From the NCBI RefSeq assembly GCF_041296385.1, contig NC_091014.1, positions 21,489,578 through 21,553,577 on the forward strand: DNA of 64,000 bases, in the 5' to 3' direction. The DNA comes from Aphelocoma coerulescens (lineage: Eukaryota > Chordata > Aves > Passeriformes > Corvidae). The position numbers and the translations under genes were made by a program. The notes beneath the pieces were generated by a model, which worked only from the letters and a program-made list of their open reading frames with translations, was not told the DNA's origin and did not search any database. Within the stretch, counting starts at the first letter, position 1. Each line of letters begins with the position of its first letter. Below are positions 48,401-61,237 of the stretch, piece after piece.

Positions 48401-51400
48401 TACATCGATCTGTTTGTAGCATATTGGAAAAGTTGACAGGCTGTGCAAGAGCTGCAGAAATGTTAGGATTTAATATTTTCACTGTTTTAATCTCCAGATT
48501 CTCTGATTAGATTAGTAGATAAAATATCATTATAGTTGTTTCACAAACATGTCGTAATACATGATCTCTGCAACTGCTGATGTTGTCAGGGTGTGTGAGA
48601 GTGTTTTCTCAGCATATAGTCCACTGGTACTTTTCATGGGAAATTGTACCAGTTGGGTGGAGTTTTTTCAGTATTTCCTCAGTTTCATTTGAAATGTTTA
48701 TTCTCCTGTGAATAAAACTTTTTGTTTTAATGGGCAAGGTGAGACTAACAGGTTTAAAGTTACTGACTCCTGTGATTTGGTGCAGGAATGTTATGTTCCC
48801 TTGTGACTCAGAGCATCATGCTGGATCCATATTAACCAGAATATACTTCCAGTAAAGAAAGTAAGAATAAAAGTGGTTATGCCATTTCTCTTTCACCCTT
48901 CTGTCTAACAAAGCTAAGTATTTTATTGTCTGGTATCATTCACAGATACTATACTCTAGAACTGTGAAACAGAATGAATCACAACAAAGAAAATCTTATT
49001 TGAAATCTTAATCACCTTGAATTCAGGTGAATCTTAGCCATTTTGTACTTCCTATCTCAGATGTATGACTGGCACAGACAATTACCTCAGAATAAATCAT
49101 GACATAGCTGGGAGCTGAAGAGCCCTCTGAGATAATCAGGCTTAGATCTTACTCTGAACACAGTTCAGTTCAGCTGACCATGGTCTGCCAATCTAACGTG
49201 CTTTCTGCAGATTTTAATATTTGATAGGCTGATCCTATCCCTTGTTTTCTTTCCTGTAAATGCAGGCGTCACAGTAGTGCATAAAGCATCTCTAGGAGTT
49301 AGTAATATGTTGAGGAGATGTAGTAATATTCTTTGATTAAGACACCATTCCTCTGAGCAAAGAAGAGCAAACAGGTCACAGGGAGAGTGCTGAAGCCTGT
49401 ACAGGACACAAACTGGGAACTGGAACGGTTTTTGAACTCTCACTTACCTTGGAAGAGGAAATGTTTTTTAATGCGCTGAAGGCTGAATTAATTCTTTAAA
49501 AGTTGAAAAGGAGCCTACCAATCACCAGACAAGTAAAGACGAGACTATTGTGATCTTGAATGACTACAGGATTTGCTGCCAGCTCAATTTAGTGTTCAAT
49601 TTGTTGCTGATGTTTTCTTTCCAAAAATGCTAGAGCCATACAGTAGAAAACACAGGGTACATACTGAAACATTGCTTCTTAGGTCAACAAGAGTTTAGAT
49701 GGCTGTTACTAATGTGTCACTTTGCTTTGCTAAATACACTCTGGAACAGAGTCATGAAAGTTGGCTTTGTCATTAGGTGCTGAACTTGGAAAGCCTCAGT
49801 TCTCAAATCACACATCTTTGTTCTGGAGGGTAATTATAGTAGCTGATTATAGTAGTAAGTCTTTATTGTCTGTGAGAGCAACCAGTAGGGCAGTAGAGAA
49901 GCTTGTTGTTATGCTAAAACACAAGCAGATCAAGTTGCCTCTTTGTTTGTTTGTTTTTCTGTAAAGCTTACCTCCTCTTCCAGCTATTCCTCATAAAAAA
50001 GCCCATGTGGAAGCACAGACCACTGCTAGGATAGGAGGAATGCTGCAGTACAACTTCACTCTTCACTCATCTCACTTTTCTGTAGTAAGGGAGCAATGGA
50101 AAAGATACTGCATTGCTAGTTTGTTCTTAGACAGCTTTCATTTAAGCTGCTGTTGTCCTGAAGACTGGTATTTCATTTCCAGGTTCCATCTTACACTTAG
50201 AGCCATCCAGATGGAAAAGCTTTTGTTTAAATTACAATAAGTCTTTCAGTGCTTTGCAGGATGCATTGCTTACTCCGGTTGACGTGGGTCTCAGGAAACA
50301 GTCTCTAGACATGCAATATGTGCTGGCGTGTTTTTATTTGTTGTAACAGTTGTTAGACATCAGTTGTACATGGATATCAGCAGATAGGGATATCTACTTC
50401 CAGAAAGACTGGGCATCAAATCTTCACTTTTGTTTTTCATTCAGTTCTTCATATCCGGGTGACTTACGTGTGGAGATGTAGGTGTATTAATTTAGGTTGA
50501 GCTCTTGAGTCTTCTGAAAATATAGGACTGTAAAGACCCTGTCACAATTTGGCACACTTGTTACCAACAGGTGTCAGTGTTGTAGTGTGTTTTTATTGCT
50601 CAGGATCTGCTCCTGCTCTGCTTTGCCAGAGAAGCTTTGCTTCTGATGCTTCAGTAACACACCACACACACTGATGCACATATGGCTTTGACACATCCTG
50701 TCCTCAAGAACTGCTACAAAAAGAAGCACTTTTTTCCTGGTCATGCATGGTAATGAAGGCTATTTGGAGAATGTTTCATACTGAAGATTGCTAAATAAAA
50801 CAAAGCTCATCTAGTGATACAGTAATAGATAATGACAGTGTCTGGGAAGTGAAAGGAAAGACATACATCAGTGCAAGTCTAGCTGATGGCAAAAAAGCTT
50901 GCAGAACTAGTGGCTACCCTCTTCTTAAATAAGTGCTAAACTTGTCTATAGTCTCTTGGCTTGATTCATCAAAGGAAAATGGTTAAGTATGTTACTTTTA
51001 CATGTTTGTGGAAAAAACCACTTCCTTATTTTCTCTACAACAACAAGTAAATTCTTATTTTCTTTTACTGATGGTGACAACAAGAATCTATTAATAGAGA
51101 CTTTTAGGTGAAATTAAGGGTACATGTCACAGGACTAAGATTTGCTGGATCACCTTCAAGCACCAAAGCCAAAATATTTTAAGAGTGTGGTCTAAACTAA
51201 AGATCTGCATCACAGTTAAGCCCATAAATAACAAATTTGTAAAGAGTCTTCATCTCTTCCTCACAAATATTTGCCTTACTGAGTTTTCACACAACTCATA
51301 GAGCTTATGATTTGTAGCAGAAACCTGGTTTGGTACCTACTTTTCTAATAGACAAGAGCAGGTAAACTCCCATATTAGCTAAGCAGAACAGCTCAGCATC

Positions 51401-52113
51401 TGTTTCTGTCCAGAGGCCTTCAAAATTCACACACTGGATGTCTGTATGTCACCCTGCCTAGCAGGGGTGTTCTGAGTACATCTAGCCCACAGTGGCATCA
51501 CTGAAAGCAAAAGATAAGGACATCTCCATTTCACATATTTGATATATGCAAGAGCAAAGAGATTTCTGTTTTATCTTTTTTAGTTTCCAGGGACAAAATA
51601 ATTTTCTCCTTACTTCAGCATCATATTGAGACACCTTTCCTCATTTTTAATCCCATCTGCTATGACTTATCGGCATTTAACTATCTTCTGTCTGGATGAC
51701 TCAGGGTACTATTAATTTTTCAAATTTTATTACTCCCTGAGGGTACTGTTCTGGAAAAAACCCATGGGGACAGGTTTCTTTAAGATATTCAAGACTGACT
51801 TTGGAAAATCCTAGGTGGGGGTAAAAAATGAGATGTTTCACTGGGTGTTGTGCATAACAGGAATATTTTGTTGGTGCTATAATTTTGTGAACCTGGGAAG
51901 TGTCAAAGTTATATCAAAGAAAGTGTCTGACTCAGAAAAAGGAAAAAGGTTTATGTGTAATAGATTATAATCTGAGAAATGATTCACTTGTCACTAAGTC
52001 TTCCTCATTTATGCAGTTGTGTCATGCAGAACTGTCAGTCTCAGCTGTTCAAATACTAGAAGCTGAGCTCCCAAAGCCTTGTCCTAAAATCGTGATTTAA
52101 AAGATAATGGGTT
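45479..52113. other. Long AT-rich stretch without recognisable genes
   Basis: About 6.6 kb with no repeat family I can name and no supported exon. The longest frames (49165-49443 minus, 92 codons; 46872-47132 plus, 86 codons) show no domain. It contains no simple repeat longer than about 15 bp. Confidence 0.5.
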
Positions 52114-52716
52114 TGTCGTGGTTTTAAGCCCAGCTGGTGATGAAACACCATGCAGCTGCTCACTCAACTCCCCCTTTTCCCTCCACCCTGGTGGAATGGG
52201 GAGGAGAATCAAAGTAAAACTTGTATGTTGATATAAGAACAATTTAATAATTGAAAATAAAGTAAAATATGGTTATAACGTAAATAATGTAATGATGATA
52301 AAAAGGAAAAATATCCAAGTGATGCACAGTATAATTGCTCATGACCCACTGACTGATGCCAGATCCCCTTCCTGAACCCAGATTGGCCGCCCTTGAGGGT
52401 AACAGGGTAACTCCCCCAGTTTATATACTGGACATGATGGTCTAGGGCATGGAGTATCCCCTTGGTCAGTTTGGATCACCTGTCCTGCTGTCCCAGCTAT
52501 GCTTCCTCCCAGGCTGTTTTTTTTTATTTGCATATCTCCTCACTGGCAGAGCATGAGACAAGGAAAAATAAAAGTGCTTGACTTAAAACAGATATGACTT
52601 ATCAAAACCCCAAACCACCAGTGTGTTGCAAGCACCATTCTCATTACAAATCCAAAACATAGCACTGTAACAGCTAGTGAGAAGAAATTAACTCTACCTT
52701 AGCTAAAGCCAGGACA
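52114..52716 (-). mobile_element. Solo LTR, avian ERVL-like, minus strand, 603 bp
   Basis: On the plus strand it starts TGTCGTGGTTTTAAGCCCAG and ends AAAGCCAGGACA, the inverse of a bird LTR running TGTCCTGG...AAACCACGACA. On the minus strand a TATA box, TATATAA, lies at 52421-52427 within CCAGTATATAAACTGG, and a polyadenylation signal ATTAAA at 52243-52248. Other landmarks are GCAGAGCATGAGA (52547) and ATCCAAAACATAGCACTGTA (52650). It is the same group as the nested LTR at 41675-42117 (opposite orientation) and close to 53503-53870. Its flanks, GGGTT and GGATA, do not form a clear target duplication. The 64-codon minus-strand frame in it is not a gene. Confidence 0.88.
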
Positions 52717-53502
52717 GGATAATATTTGCTAACTTATTAAAGCTTTTCTTTGTCGTTTTGAAAAATGTGCTTAAAACAGTACAGTGCAAAGCAGAAAAGA
52801 CTCCTTATTTTCCTCCAGAAGTGGATAAACACACAAGAGTAAGATGGTAGACATCTAGTTAAAATGGCCTTTTTCAGGAAAATTGTTGTATTTGGGAACC
52901 AAGTAATCACTACTGCACAAGAGTTACCTGCTGCAGTGCGCTACTTGGTGCTGTATACAATAGTTATAAGGAAGTGAAAAGCACCTGATTCTTAAATGTT
53001 GCAAAACATGTAAATACTACATGTGCACAGTGCTCTATTGTGTTGGGTCCTTGGAAGGGAAAGGTAGACAGCCCGTTGTACGTTTGTGTAAAGTAAGTGA
53101 ATAAATATTTCTGATTCAGTACAACAGAACGTGAAAATCTGAACTTGATAACAGAAGTTGATAGCAAAGGATTTTTATTGCATTGTTTAGTGTAAATGTT
53201 TGTGAAGAAATATGTGAAATAAGCAGGTTTATACTGCTATTGCTGATGCAGAGCATATTTGCATTGCGTGCATTAAAGAAGCCATTCCACACGAGTTAAC
53301 TCATGAGATATAACACTGTTGCTAAGTTTAGCAAGAAATCAGTCGCAGAAATGTTGGCTCTGTGACACACCTGCAAGTGTCTTACTGAGCTTATATAATG
53401 GCAGCTGTTGCTGTTTTATGTTGCTGATAGAAACAAAGCCAGGTTTGAACTGAAGCCCAGTATCAAGAGTTGCTCTGGCTTAGATGAAAATCATAAAGCT
53501 TA
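52717..53502. other. Unannotated sequence between two LTRs
   Basis: AT-rich, with no retroviral coding remnant that I can see. The two neighbouring LTRs share orientation, so this 0.8-kb gap was examined for gag/pol-like frames. The longest is 67 codons (52964-53167, minus) with no motif. Confidence 0.5.
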
Positions 53503-53870
53503 TGCAGTGGGTTGACCCTAGCCAGCAACTGAGAACCCACTCACCTGCTTGTTCACTCCCCTTTACCCCTAGTATAAGGAGAAACTAGACAGTGAAAATA
53601 CTCATGGATTGAGATCAAAACAGTCTAATTTTTTTGAAACAAAACCTGAATTTCATGTGGTGTGGAATATCCCTTGGCCAAATCAGGTTGGCTGTCTTCG
53701 CTTAGTCCCCTCTCGGTTTCTCACCTACCAGTAACCTACTCACTGTGCAGATGTTCAGCCAAAAGTGAGACACTGTTGTGTCATCAACACTGGTTTAGTC
53801 AGAGATCCAAAATGCACCACTAGATAGGCAGTTATGATGACAGATAACTCTATCACAGCCAGACCCAGTA
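53503..53870 (-). mobile_element. Worn LTR fragment, avian ERVL-like, minus strand
   Basis: It begins TGCAGTGGGTTGACCC on the plus strand, then GCCAGCAACTGAG, CTCATGGATTGAGATCAAAACAG in broken form (53602-53624), GTGTGGAATATCCCTTGGCC (53660), ATCCAAAATGCACCAC and TAACTCTATCACAGCCAGACC. These are the same landmarks in the same order as in 52114-52716, but with large internal deletions (about 370 bp remain). It is therefore an older or more decayed member of a related subfamily. No target duplication is evident. Confidence 0.75.
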
Positions 53871-56867
53871 GAGATTATCAAGACAGAAAATGTGGGGCAT
53901 GAAGGATTAATTAGAAATTTGTGCCCTCATTTCTCACCCTGCCTGCCCCTCCCTCCCCTTACTGTCTGCTGCTTAAAAATAGTAGTGGTCTGGAGAAAAA
54001 AAAGCATGGTCCTCAATACCTGTCACTCTTCTCTGACAGAAAGAGAGTGAGGGTTGTATACTGGTTTGTTGTGGCAGGACATCCTGTTTGCAGTCATCTA
54101 AATTCTTTCTGCAATATCAGATGTCACAGATCTTCTGAAGAAGAATAGTAATTCCACAGGACATGCTGCAGCAAATTAAGCAGGAGTGTAGGTTCAACTT
54201 TAATAAAAAAGATGGCAACAGTGCTTGCAATGTGTCACACTTTATATGATGTATGAAAGAAAAATCAAATACCATCTCTAACTTCAATCTTATTCATGTC
54301 ACTAGAAGTTACAGATGCAGAACTGCAAATGCTCAGCAAAAGTAAAATGCATCAGTTACTTTATTATATTAGTATAAAAGATGACTGGCATGGTATTAAT
54401 TATTATTACAGATGATTCACATTAATATAAAAGATGATAAAGCAGAAGTTTTGTGATTTAGCAGTAGGTCTTATTTATTTTAAGGTTCCAAATACCATCT
54501 AAATCTTTGCACACTCTGTTGGGGCATAATGCACCTCATGTCTGTAGTGACATAGTTGAGTGTAAATACAGGAAAATCACTGATATCATAAACATTTAAC
54601 ATAAGACTATTTTTTAGATCACTCTGCTGGGAAATGGAATATGATATAACTGCCAATGTAATGTGAGCAACTGAATTTCCTCTCTTAGAGTTGGCTGTGC
54701 CACCTAGGGCTGCCCCAATAGTACAGTACTCACCACAGACTTGCCCTGTTCCTAGAGTCTACTACTGGGCCTTCTAGGTATATGTTCCTCTGAGGTTTCA
54801 AAATGCATCCTCCAAACAGAAACAGAGCTGATCCCCTGAAATTCACATTGTAGAAAATATTTTCCTCTTTTTCTCAAATTAGCAATTAAATTAACTAATT
54901 AAAATTCATGTGAAGACACAAGATCACAAGGCAAATTGCTGATTGATGGTCCCTTGTTTGTTCACGGCCCCTGACTTCACTGAAGTTTCAAACTTATAGT
55001 GGGGTCTGTGACGTGCTGCTTCTTAAAGCAGGTATCACCTCACTGACAATAACCCACTGTATAAACAGTGTCCCCTGAAACCAGAACTCTCTGGACACAG
55101 GTAGCCAGGAGCTTTGGACTCTCACAGATACCTCCCCTAAGGTGCTACCCACGAGAGCTAGACTGGTTCTGTGGGTATTTGCCTTTGGGATCAGTGCAAT
55201 ATGTTCCTAACTCCTGCTCTGTCGTGTCCACATGCTGGCCTTGAATCATATAAAGAAGAGAGCCTGATCTGTCCCATCAGGCCAATTCTGTTTGAAAAGT
55301 TGCCAGGTGACAGCATTCTCATCAGCAATCTGCTAATGTGGACTAATTTGATTATTCCTTCTTGTATCAGCTACCTTAAAAAGGTTGCAATCAGCTACTT
55401 TGATCAGGTAAAAATGAAATGAAACATTAAGGTGAAGGCAACAGATCAAAGGCAAAATAAGCTGGCTGCAGAGAAATACAATGGAAAAGGCAAGAAATTA
55501 ACTTAAAATGTCAAGAGCAATACCCTGAAAGCAAGATTTTAAAGTCTTTCAGGGTAACAGTTTAAATAACCTAGAATCATTGCTAGTGAGAGCCAGAAGG
55601 CAGTTGCATACATAATATCTCTAACTACAGCATTGGGTGCACAAACCATGGCTTAACCTTAGACCAGTTGCAGAGCCTACCTCCCTTCCAGCCCCAGTTG
55701 TTGTTCCAGCAACAACAACAACTTTTTCTTCTCTTACCTGCTGGCATTGGATCTAAATGTTATTAATGGCTAGGCTGCTAAAACTGCAGTGTCAGTAGTG
55801 GTCCTCCAGAGGTAATACTACACATGCAGATCTCAGAACAAGCAGAGCTCACCTGAAGATTGGGAGAATGCAAAAGGTCATTGCTTGTGTGTTATATGAA
55901 CAAGAGTGATGTGAAACATGAAGTCGAGGTGCTAGAAAATGAGCTACATTCTGAACAGTATTGAAATTTGTACTGGCACAAATACAAGCAAGTAGAGTTA
56001 ATGCAACTGAAGAAATTACTATTCATTCTCCAGGAAGTTACTTCTCTTCACAATTCACTGACCATGAGCTCTTAGTCTATTACAGTGGCAAGAAAAACGG
56101 TTTATTTAAACTTAAATGCAATTTTTATAGATTAAACTGTCGCCTGAATAGGTCACAGCCTTAAGAGACTTTTCATCAGATGAGATATATTTTAAAGATT
56201 AGTTTTCTTGCTGAAAGAAGGTAACAGTAGTAGTTTTTAAAACCTAGTTATAATTGAGATGCTTTCTTTCCTATGTATCTTGGTTAATATAATTTTCTTG
56301 ATGAGTCTTTTCATCTTCACTATTTTTAGAGTGTATAATCCTCCATAAGTCATGCAATAACTTTTTTTTCATGGCTACAAATTGTGACATGACAAACTTG
56401 ATACTGTGGTCTATTAACGTCCATAATCTGATGAAACACATGCTTTGAAGCAGAGAGCTGTTAATTAAAAATGCAGAATACCAAAAATAAATTAACCTGA
56501 GAGTCAAAACCCCCTTCTACACTTACAAAGAAGTAAAATAATTTTTTTTCTACAATAATCAAATATTTTTCAAAAGGAGGAAAGCCAAGAGGCAGACATA
56601 ACAATTTCCCAGATAAAAGGTGCTCAAGCTCACAAGATGTCACCATAGCTTTTCTTGAGCCTTTAATTTTTTTTCCTGATGGAATTGGAATCCAGGATTC
56701 TCCCTTTAATTTTTTGGGCATGTATTTTATCTTGAAGAACAGAATCTGCAGGGAAATCAATCTTGTAGTACGTAAAAGATAAATTGTAAAATAGGTGAAG
56801 AGGAAAGGAAGAGAGCATTCTCCATATTCACTGGTGGCTGGATAAGAAATAGCCATAAATGCTAGCA
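53871..56867. other. AT-rich stretch without recognisable genes
   Basis: No named repeat. A CAA-rich tract (CAGCAACAACAACAAC) lies at 55710-55722. The 135-codon minus-strand frame at 56461-56868 has no domain and is of a length expected by chance in this much AT-rich DNA. Confidence 0.5.
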
Positions 56868-57012
56868 AGGGAAATTTGGATTTAACATGGAGGAATTTTT
56901 AACAGTCAGAACAAATAAACCCTCAAAAAGTTGGCCAAAGGCACTTGTGGTATTAGGAGTTTTTAAGTATGGGCTAGATAAGAGGTTTAAAGAAGTTAGA
57001 CAAGATTTTAAA
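56868..57012 (+). mobile_element. Old CR1 LINE 3'-region fragment, plus strand
   Basis: GGAAATTTGGATTTAACATG, GGAATTTTTAACAGTCAGAAC, AAAAGTTGGCCAAAGGCA, GGTATTAGGAGTTTTTAAG and GGGCTAGATAAG parallel the CR1 3' UTR passage 'GGAATTTAG.TTAACAT.AGGAAAAA...TTGCCCA.GGAGG...GGTTTTTAAG...GGTT.GATAA'. It is worn and lacks the final part and the tail, so it belongs to an older subfamily than 59212-59649. Confidence 0.6.
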
Positions 57013-59211
57013 GGTGAGGTTAAGCAACTGTGAGAATTATTTGGATACAGCTGATTCTGCTGAAAGAACTAGGTTGGGTAGGTGGCCAATTTGAGCCTAA
57101 AATTAGTTGTTGAAAACACTTCCAGACAGGCCTGTTCTGCCTATTGCTGTGCCCTTCCAGGACAAGACTTAATCAGAGGCTCCTTCTCTTCAGGCTTAGG
57201 ACTGGCCCTGGAAATGCCTGTCTCCTTAAATGAAAGCAAATTGGGGACATTTTTGCCCTATGTCTTTGACCCAAGAGAGCTAAGCAAAATGTAAACCAGA
57301 ATATGGGAGAGAGTTAAAATGAAATATGTTTAACCTATAGAGCATTATTTCTTTGACTCTGAGAATTTGCATTGTAGGAAAGAAAATTGGTCTCTGTCTC
57401 TCACCTTTCATTCTGCACAACAAACATGCATGTTTGGTTGAGAAATAGAGTCACCCACAATGTGGAACTTTTCAGCAACAAAATTTTGCTTTACTTTTTT
57501 GTTGCTATAGTTTTTAGAGAAATTGGAGGTCTGGGGGCCTGGTAGCTTGAGAGCTGAATATCTGGGTTTTTTTCTGAGCTTTTGTGTACTCATGGTGAAG
57601 AACAGAAAGTTCAGTGAGCTAAAACTCCTGTCTACTTCCTCTCAGGATATTTTTTGAGCGAAGGAAGATAAAAGTTGCAGCAGTTTGAACATTCCTTGAT
57701 TTAAATGACTTCCTTTTCTCCAGGCTTAGATTTGCTGTGTGTGCATTTACTCTTCCTGGACAGGTGGTGTGATTGTATGGGGTAGAAGAAATTATACCAC
57801 AGGTGTGTTAACACCAATTTAATCTTTTCTGTGATGCTGCCAACAGCTTCATTTTAGCAATGAACTTGCCACTGGTAGATGACTTAGTTGAAACACATTT
57901 CCAGAATTTTTCTGGAGAAAAATGCAGAAGTGAGGTAGATTCTCCTTTTTTGTATTATTTTTTCTTGGTCTTCTAAGGCTAACTGTTCATTCCTCGGTAA
58001 CTTGTGTTGAATTTATTTTTCTTTTTCTAATGGCATTATTCTAGATATTACCACATATGAATAACTCTGGAAAAGGAAATGAGATAAGGAAAAGGACAAA
58101 TGAGAAAGTAATTGTTCTTTATTTTACACTACCTCAGAGATAGGGGATTTTTCCTTATCATATAATAATAACAACATTATCTTGTTCCTTTCTTGGGCTT
58201 CATCTACATTTCTGATTTTCTTTGATGAAGACCTAAGATCTGGCTTGCTTCAAGAAGGAAGGGTCTGCATTTTAAATTCAAATATTAAAATTTGAAAATA
58301 ATGCAACTGTTAAAAATACACATTTTCCTGCTTTCAGAAATGTTACAAAATGTTAAGAATTTTCCATTTTTAAATGTAGGGTACAACACATAATCTTGAA
58401 GAAAATGGCACCTGAAAGCTTCAAAAAAATTGTGTAGGAGGGAAAATCTATATAATTTTAATTGTCAAAGCACTGCATTTTAGTGCTTCGGGATTTAACT
58501 CTGTCTACATTGTACAGAAAATAAGTGCAGTGAAAATAGATCATTGCTCAGACATTTTCACATTATTTATATGCCTATTTTCATTTAAAACTGAATATTT
58601 GATCTCAACAAATATCTCACATCTAATCCATAAATACATGGTGAACCTAAAAGGTGGAAAAAAATAAGAAATTTTTGTTGCTGGTGCCTTGGGATTATTC
58701 TCTGTAGTCTTTTGTGAAGGCAGGAATGTTCACAGAAATGTTGTTGGAGAATACGTGATCAATCTATGTTTTGAATTTGTAATTAAATCTTCGCATCATA
58801 TTCTGGATTCTAAGAGCAATACTCATACCAGCACCAGTCAGATCCAATCACACATGACCTGTATAAGCAATGAAATCTAATTGAAACTTTAAAATTGCAG
58901 AGGTTGGTATGAACTGCTTGCTTGAACCTTCAGAGCAAATCTCATTCATCTAATTATCCACTGTGTGACTCTGCGAACAAATATAATTATACAATTAAAG
59001 AAACTATAAGCTACTCTTCAACAACTCTTGAGCAGAAGCAAGCTTGATCCTTCCAGTTATTCACAATGTATTTGTTCAACTGTAATAGAAGTGGTATCTG
59101 CAGAGGTTCCCTGCAGCAAATTATATCACCACTAATATGACGGCCCATTGCCTGCTAACTTTCATATTCATATAAATACACCATTCATATTAAACTTCTA
59201 CTAATATTTTG
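57013..59211. other. AT-rich sequence without recognisable genes
   Basis: No gene or named repeat is seen. T-rich runs lie at 57947-58024. Confidence 0.5.
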
Positions 59212-59649
59212 CATATCCAGAGAAGGGCAACAAAGCCAGTGAAGGGTCTAGAAGTAAGTTGTGTGAGGAGTGGCTGAGGAAGCTGGGGGTTTTTAGCCTG
59301 GAGAAAAGTTGGTTGAAGTGAGACCTTATTGCTCTCTACAACTGCCCTAAAGGAGATCGTAAGAAGTTGGTCTCTTCTCCCAGGCAACAGGTGACAGGAC
59401 AAGAGGAAATAGCCTCAAGCTCTGCCAGAGGAGTTTCAGATCAGACATCGGGAGGACTTTCTTCACTGAAAAGGTGGTCTGGCATTGGAATGGGCTGCCC
59501 AGGGAGGTGGTGGAATTGCCATCTCTGGAAGTGATAACTGGACATGTAATTTAATACTCCTGTTTAGTTGACATGGCGGTGTTTGGTCAAAGGTTGGACT
59601 AAATTATCTTGAGTTTTTTCCAACCTAAATGATTCTATGATTCTATGAT
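59212..59649 (+). mobile_element. CR1 LINE 3' end with octamer tail, plus strand, about 440 bp
   Basis: It starts TCCAGAGAAGGGCAACAAAG and runs through GTGAAGGGTCTAGAAG, the TTTTTAGCCTGGAGAAAAG block, GACCTTATTGCTCTCTACAA, GGTCTCTTCTCCCAGGCAAC, GACAGGACAAGAGGAAATAG, GGGCTGCCCAGGGAGGTGG and TTTTTTCCAACCTAAATG. It ends in two perfect octamers, ATTCTATG at 59632-59639 and 59640-59647. It is a 5'-truncated CR1 with an intact 3' end, the form expected for target-primed reverse transcription from the element's own 3' end. The minus-strand frame at 59190-59402 crosses it and is a shadow. Confidence 0.93.
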
Positions 59650-60496
59650 CTCCTAGTGTCTACAGAGTGTTGAAGCTAAGGCTGGGGGATCAGATGTCAT
59701 GGCTGTGATGGAGATCTGCAGACAAGTTTGCAACATCTATTCCTGAACAGCTTTTTGTGCCCATGAACATGAAAGCAATTTGTGTTCAGTGACAGATCAT
59801 CGGGCATTTCTACAGTGTGCATTTCACTGTTACAAAGATTACGAAGGTTCTTCTCCTTGCAATGTTTCCATATTTCCTTTTTTGATTCTTTAATTATGTT
59901 ACATATTTTGTACAGGCATATTGGAAGTTCTTGTGGTTTTCATGGGTGATGTATGAGTGATGAGTCCAGTCTTTGAGATCCTCGGGCCCAGATGTCATGC
60001 TCAGCACACTTGGGCCATGTGGACCCAGTTGTGTACCTGATCCGTAGAGATCCGTATGTAGGATGTTTTATTCTTGGTTCCTGACTGTTGTTCTAGGACC
60101 GTCAGCAGGAGTAAATCTGTTCAAACTCCAAATGAGTTTGGTATGGGCCCTATCAACTTTCTGCTGCTTTCCATCACATCAGAAATGCATTTCACACTTT
60201 CATATTTCACTCTAATGGTATTCATTCTGATTGATAAATGTTTACATCATATGACCATATAATTTTCTTATCATTTCAAGATAACATACATCAACTTGTT
60301 TTCTCGCTACTTTCCTTGGTTATCTTGTCTGGCATCATGATCTGAAGTCTGGTATTTGCATTCATTATTCCTGCCCTTTAATTCCCAATTTTTTTTCATT
60401 GTGTCACCATTTGAATGAAAGTTGTATTACCTTGAGAAGACAAGAAGCTACTTGTGTTGGCAGCAGAAGACATTACTAATTCTGGAAACTCTAAGT
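59650..60496. other. Unannotated sequence
   Basis: No gene or named repeat is seen between the CR1 tail and the next LTR. Frames are 62 codons or shorter. Confidence 0.5.
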
Positions 60497-61237
60497 TGTC
60501 CTAGGTGCAGGTGCCCAGGCCCCGGCCACAGAGGCTGGGGAGCAGTGTCTGTGAGGAGAGGCTGTAGCTGTGCTGTGATGGATACCAACAGTTCCAGGTG
60601 GCTCCAACTGATTCACACATGACACAGCTGAGCCTCTCAGCCATGTTGGCAGTGCGTCCGGGAAAATGTATTTTAGAAAGGGGAAAACACTTTCTGAAAA
60701 TGAAGAGTGAGGGAAAAAGTGTGATAAACTTTTGACGCCGTGGTCAAAGAAGCAGGAGGGAAGGAAGTGCTTCAGGTCCTGGAGCAGAGACTTTGCAGCC
60801 TGTGGAGGACCACTGTGGAGCAAATGGACATTTCCTGAAGGACTGCATCTTCTGGAGAGCCCACATGGGAGTAGATATTCCTGAAGGAGTGCAGCCCCTC
60901 AGAAGGACCCACACTGAAACAGGGGAAAAGTGTGAGGAGTAAGGATTGGCAAAGAGGAGCTCTTCTGGATTCACTGTGACCACAGCCCCCACTTCTCCAT
61001 CTTCCTGTGCAGCTTGAAGGTTAGGATGGGTGGAAGAATTGGGAATAAAGGGAGGAAGCTGGACCTGGCAGAAAGGTATGAGTGGGGGGAAGGTGCTGTT
61101 TTAATTTTTTTTTCTATTCAAATCTAATTTAATTGGAAATAAATTAAATTTCCCTCAAGTCAAGTGTGTTGTGCCTGTGATGGTATTTGTTATGTGACCT
61201 CCCAGGTCTGTCAGGCAGCCAAAGTCAACTCACTACA
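60497..61237 (+). mobile_element. Solo LTR related to the 9-1070 family, about 0.74 kb
   Basis: The 3' end GTCAACTCACTACA at 61224-61237 and the AATAAA at 61138-61143 followed by TTAAATTTCCCTCAAGTCAAG correspond to the 3' part of the LTRs at 9-1070 and 28926-29956. The central part keeps the TTCCTGAAGGACTGCATCTTC and GAAGGACCCACACTGAAACAGG repeats. The 5' part (GGGGAGCAGTGTCTGTGAGG near 60537) differs from those two, so this is another subfamily. The left limit (TGTCC at 60497) is provisional and no target duplication is visible. The 110-codon minus-strand frame at 60491-60823 is a shadow of the LTR. Confidence 0.78.

Noticed and set aside
56461..56868. 135-codon minus-strand frame
   Set aside because: Same argument as for 6735-7139; its hydrophobic and lysine-rich content follows from AT-rich codons, and its upstream end abuts an old CR1.
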